From DATADF01 sp046263155 (GTDB lineage: Bacteria; Actinomycetota; CADDZG01; WHSQ01), in the NCBI GenBank assembly GCA_046263155.1, contig JBHELF010000159.1, positions 1 to 5,766 of the forward strand: a DNA stretch of 5,766 nucleotides. Reading direction: 5' to 3'. The stretch's first letter is position 1. Each line of letters begins with the position of its first letter. Of this stretch, positions 5,642 through 5,766 are shown one piece after another. The position numbers and the translations under genes were made by a program. The notes under the pieces were generated by a model, which worked only from the letters and a program-made list of their open reading frames with translations, made no database searches and was not told where the DNA came from.

Positions 5642-5671
5642 CCTGCGACTAGACCTAGGGCTTCTCGCAGG
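5642..5671 (-). repeat. Inverted repeat upstream of pilT
   Basis: CCTGCGA (5642-5648) and TCGCAGG (5665-5671) are 7-bp arms around 16 bases that contain CTAGACCTAG. It lies right after the stop of the gene entering from the right edge, in the 106-bp spacer before pilT. No T tract follows on the reverse strand. It may be an operator, a weak termination or processing stem, or a leader structure. Confidence 0.35.
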
Positions 5672-5674
5672 GGC

Positions 5675-5766
5675 TTATCGGGGCGAAACCACCGTCGTGC
5701 GACGCTCGAAGGAGACCGAGTAAGCCGGCGAGCGAGCGGCCAGGATCAGGTCGCCGGAGGGCTCGA
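5675..5766 (-). CDS. C-terminal end of an unidentified protein (partial)
   Basis: This frame was read on the reverse strand; it is open from the right edge and ends at TAA (5677-5675). Its 29 visible codons are strongly G/C in the third position and end ARSPAYSVSFERRTTVVSPR. The fragment is too short to place in a family. It is in the same orientation as pilT, 106 bases upstream, so it may be co-transcribed with it and could be a pilus gene, but nothing in the sequence proves that. Confidence 0.55.
   Translation of the reverse strand, partial: EPSGDLILAARSPAYSVSFERRTTVVSPR

Overview
The window reads as GC-rich bacterial chromosome, most likely from an actinobacterium. The support for that is indirect: stress-sigma style promoters (GTTT-N15-GGGTAT), a tRNA-Val 3' end that stops at ACC with no encoded CCA, GTG and TTG starts with strong Shine-Dalgarno (SD) sites, and a type IV pilus retraction ATPase with a long Ala/Pro-rich N-terminal extension. 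A deep lineage such as Thermoleophilia or Rubrobacteria would fit, but this is an inference.

Left part (1-2155). The 5' end of a DUF892 (YciE/YciF-like, ferritin-like) gene runs leftward off the window. A 523-aa polytopic membrane protein of unknown function runs rightward (584-2155). The 385 bases between their starts hold a near-symmetric divergent control region: a very good sigmaB/sigmaF-type promoter facing the DUF892 gene, a weaker look-alike facing the membrane-protein gene, and a 15-bp palindrome centred exactly between the two -35 elements. The rightward leader also carries a GC-rich hairpin and a possible 22-codon ORF.

Middle (2156-2447). This gene-free gap between two convergent genes contains a hairpin, short direct repeats and an isolated 3' part of a tRNA-Val(CAC) gene (anticodon arm, T arm and 3' acceptor strand) without a usable 5' half. 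That is the usual scar of integration into a tRNA gene, so the window probably crosses one boundary of a present or past integrative element. No integrase lies in the window.

Right part (2448-5766). A secreted protein with five Asp-box (BNR) motifs is encoded leftward (2448-3794). A small basic, possibly frameshifted ORF runs rightward to 4125 and meets, with no bases between the stop codons, the leftward pilT-like gene (4126-5568). Upstream of pilT, the last 29 codons of another leftward gene enter from the right edge, followed by a 106-bp spacer with an inverted repeat and a 9-codon upstream ORF.

No single pathway links these genes. The DUF892 gene and the membrane protein may share stress regulation, and PilT belongs to type IV pilus motility. 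The clearest leads for something undescribed are the divergent stress promoter, the membrane protein with its internally duplicated module and His-rich extracytoplasmic domain, the tRNA-derived attachment scar, and the small ORF with a poly-T slippery run.
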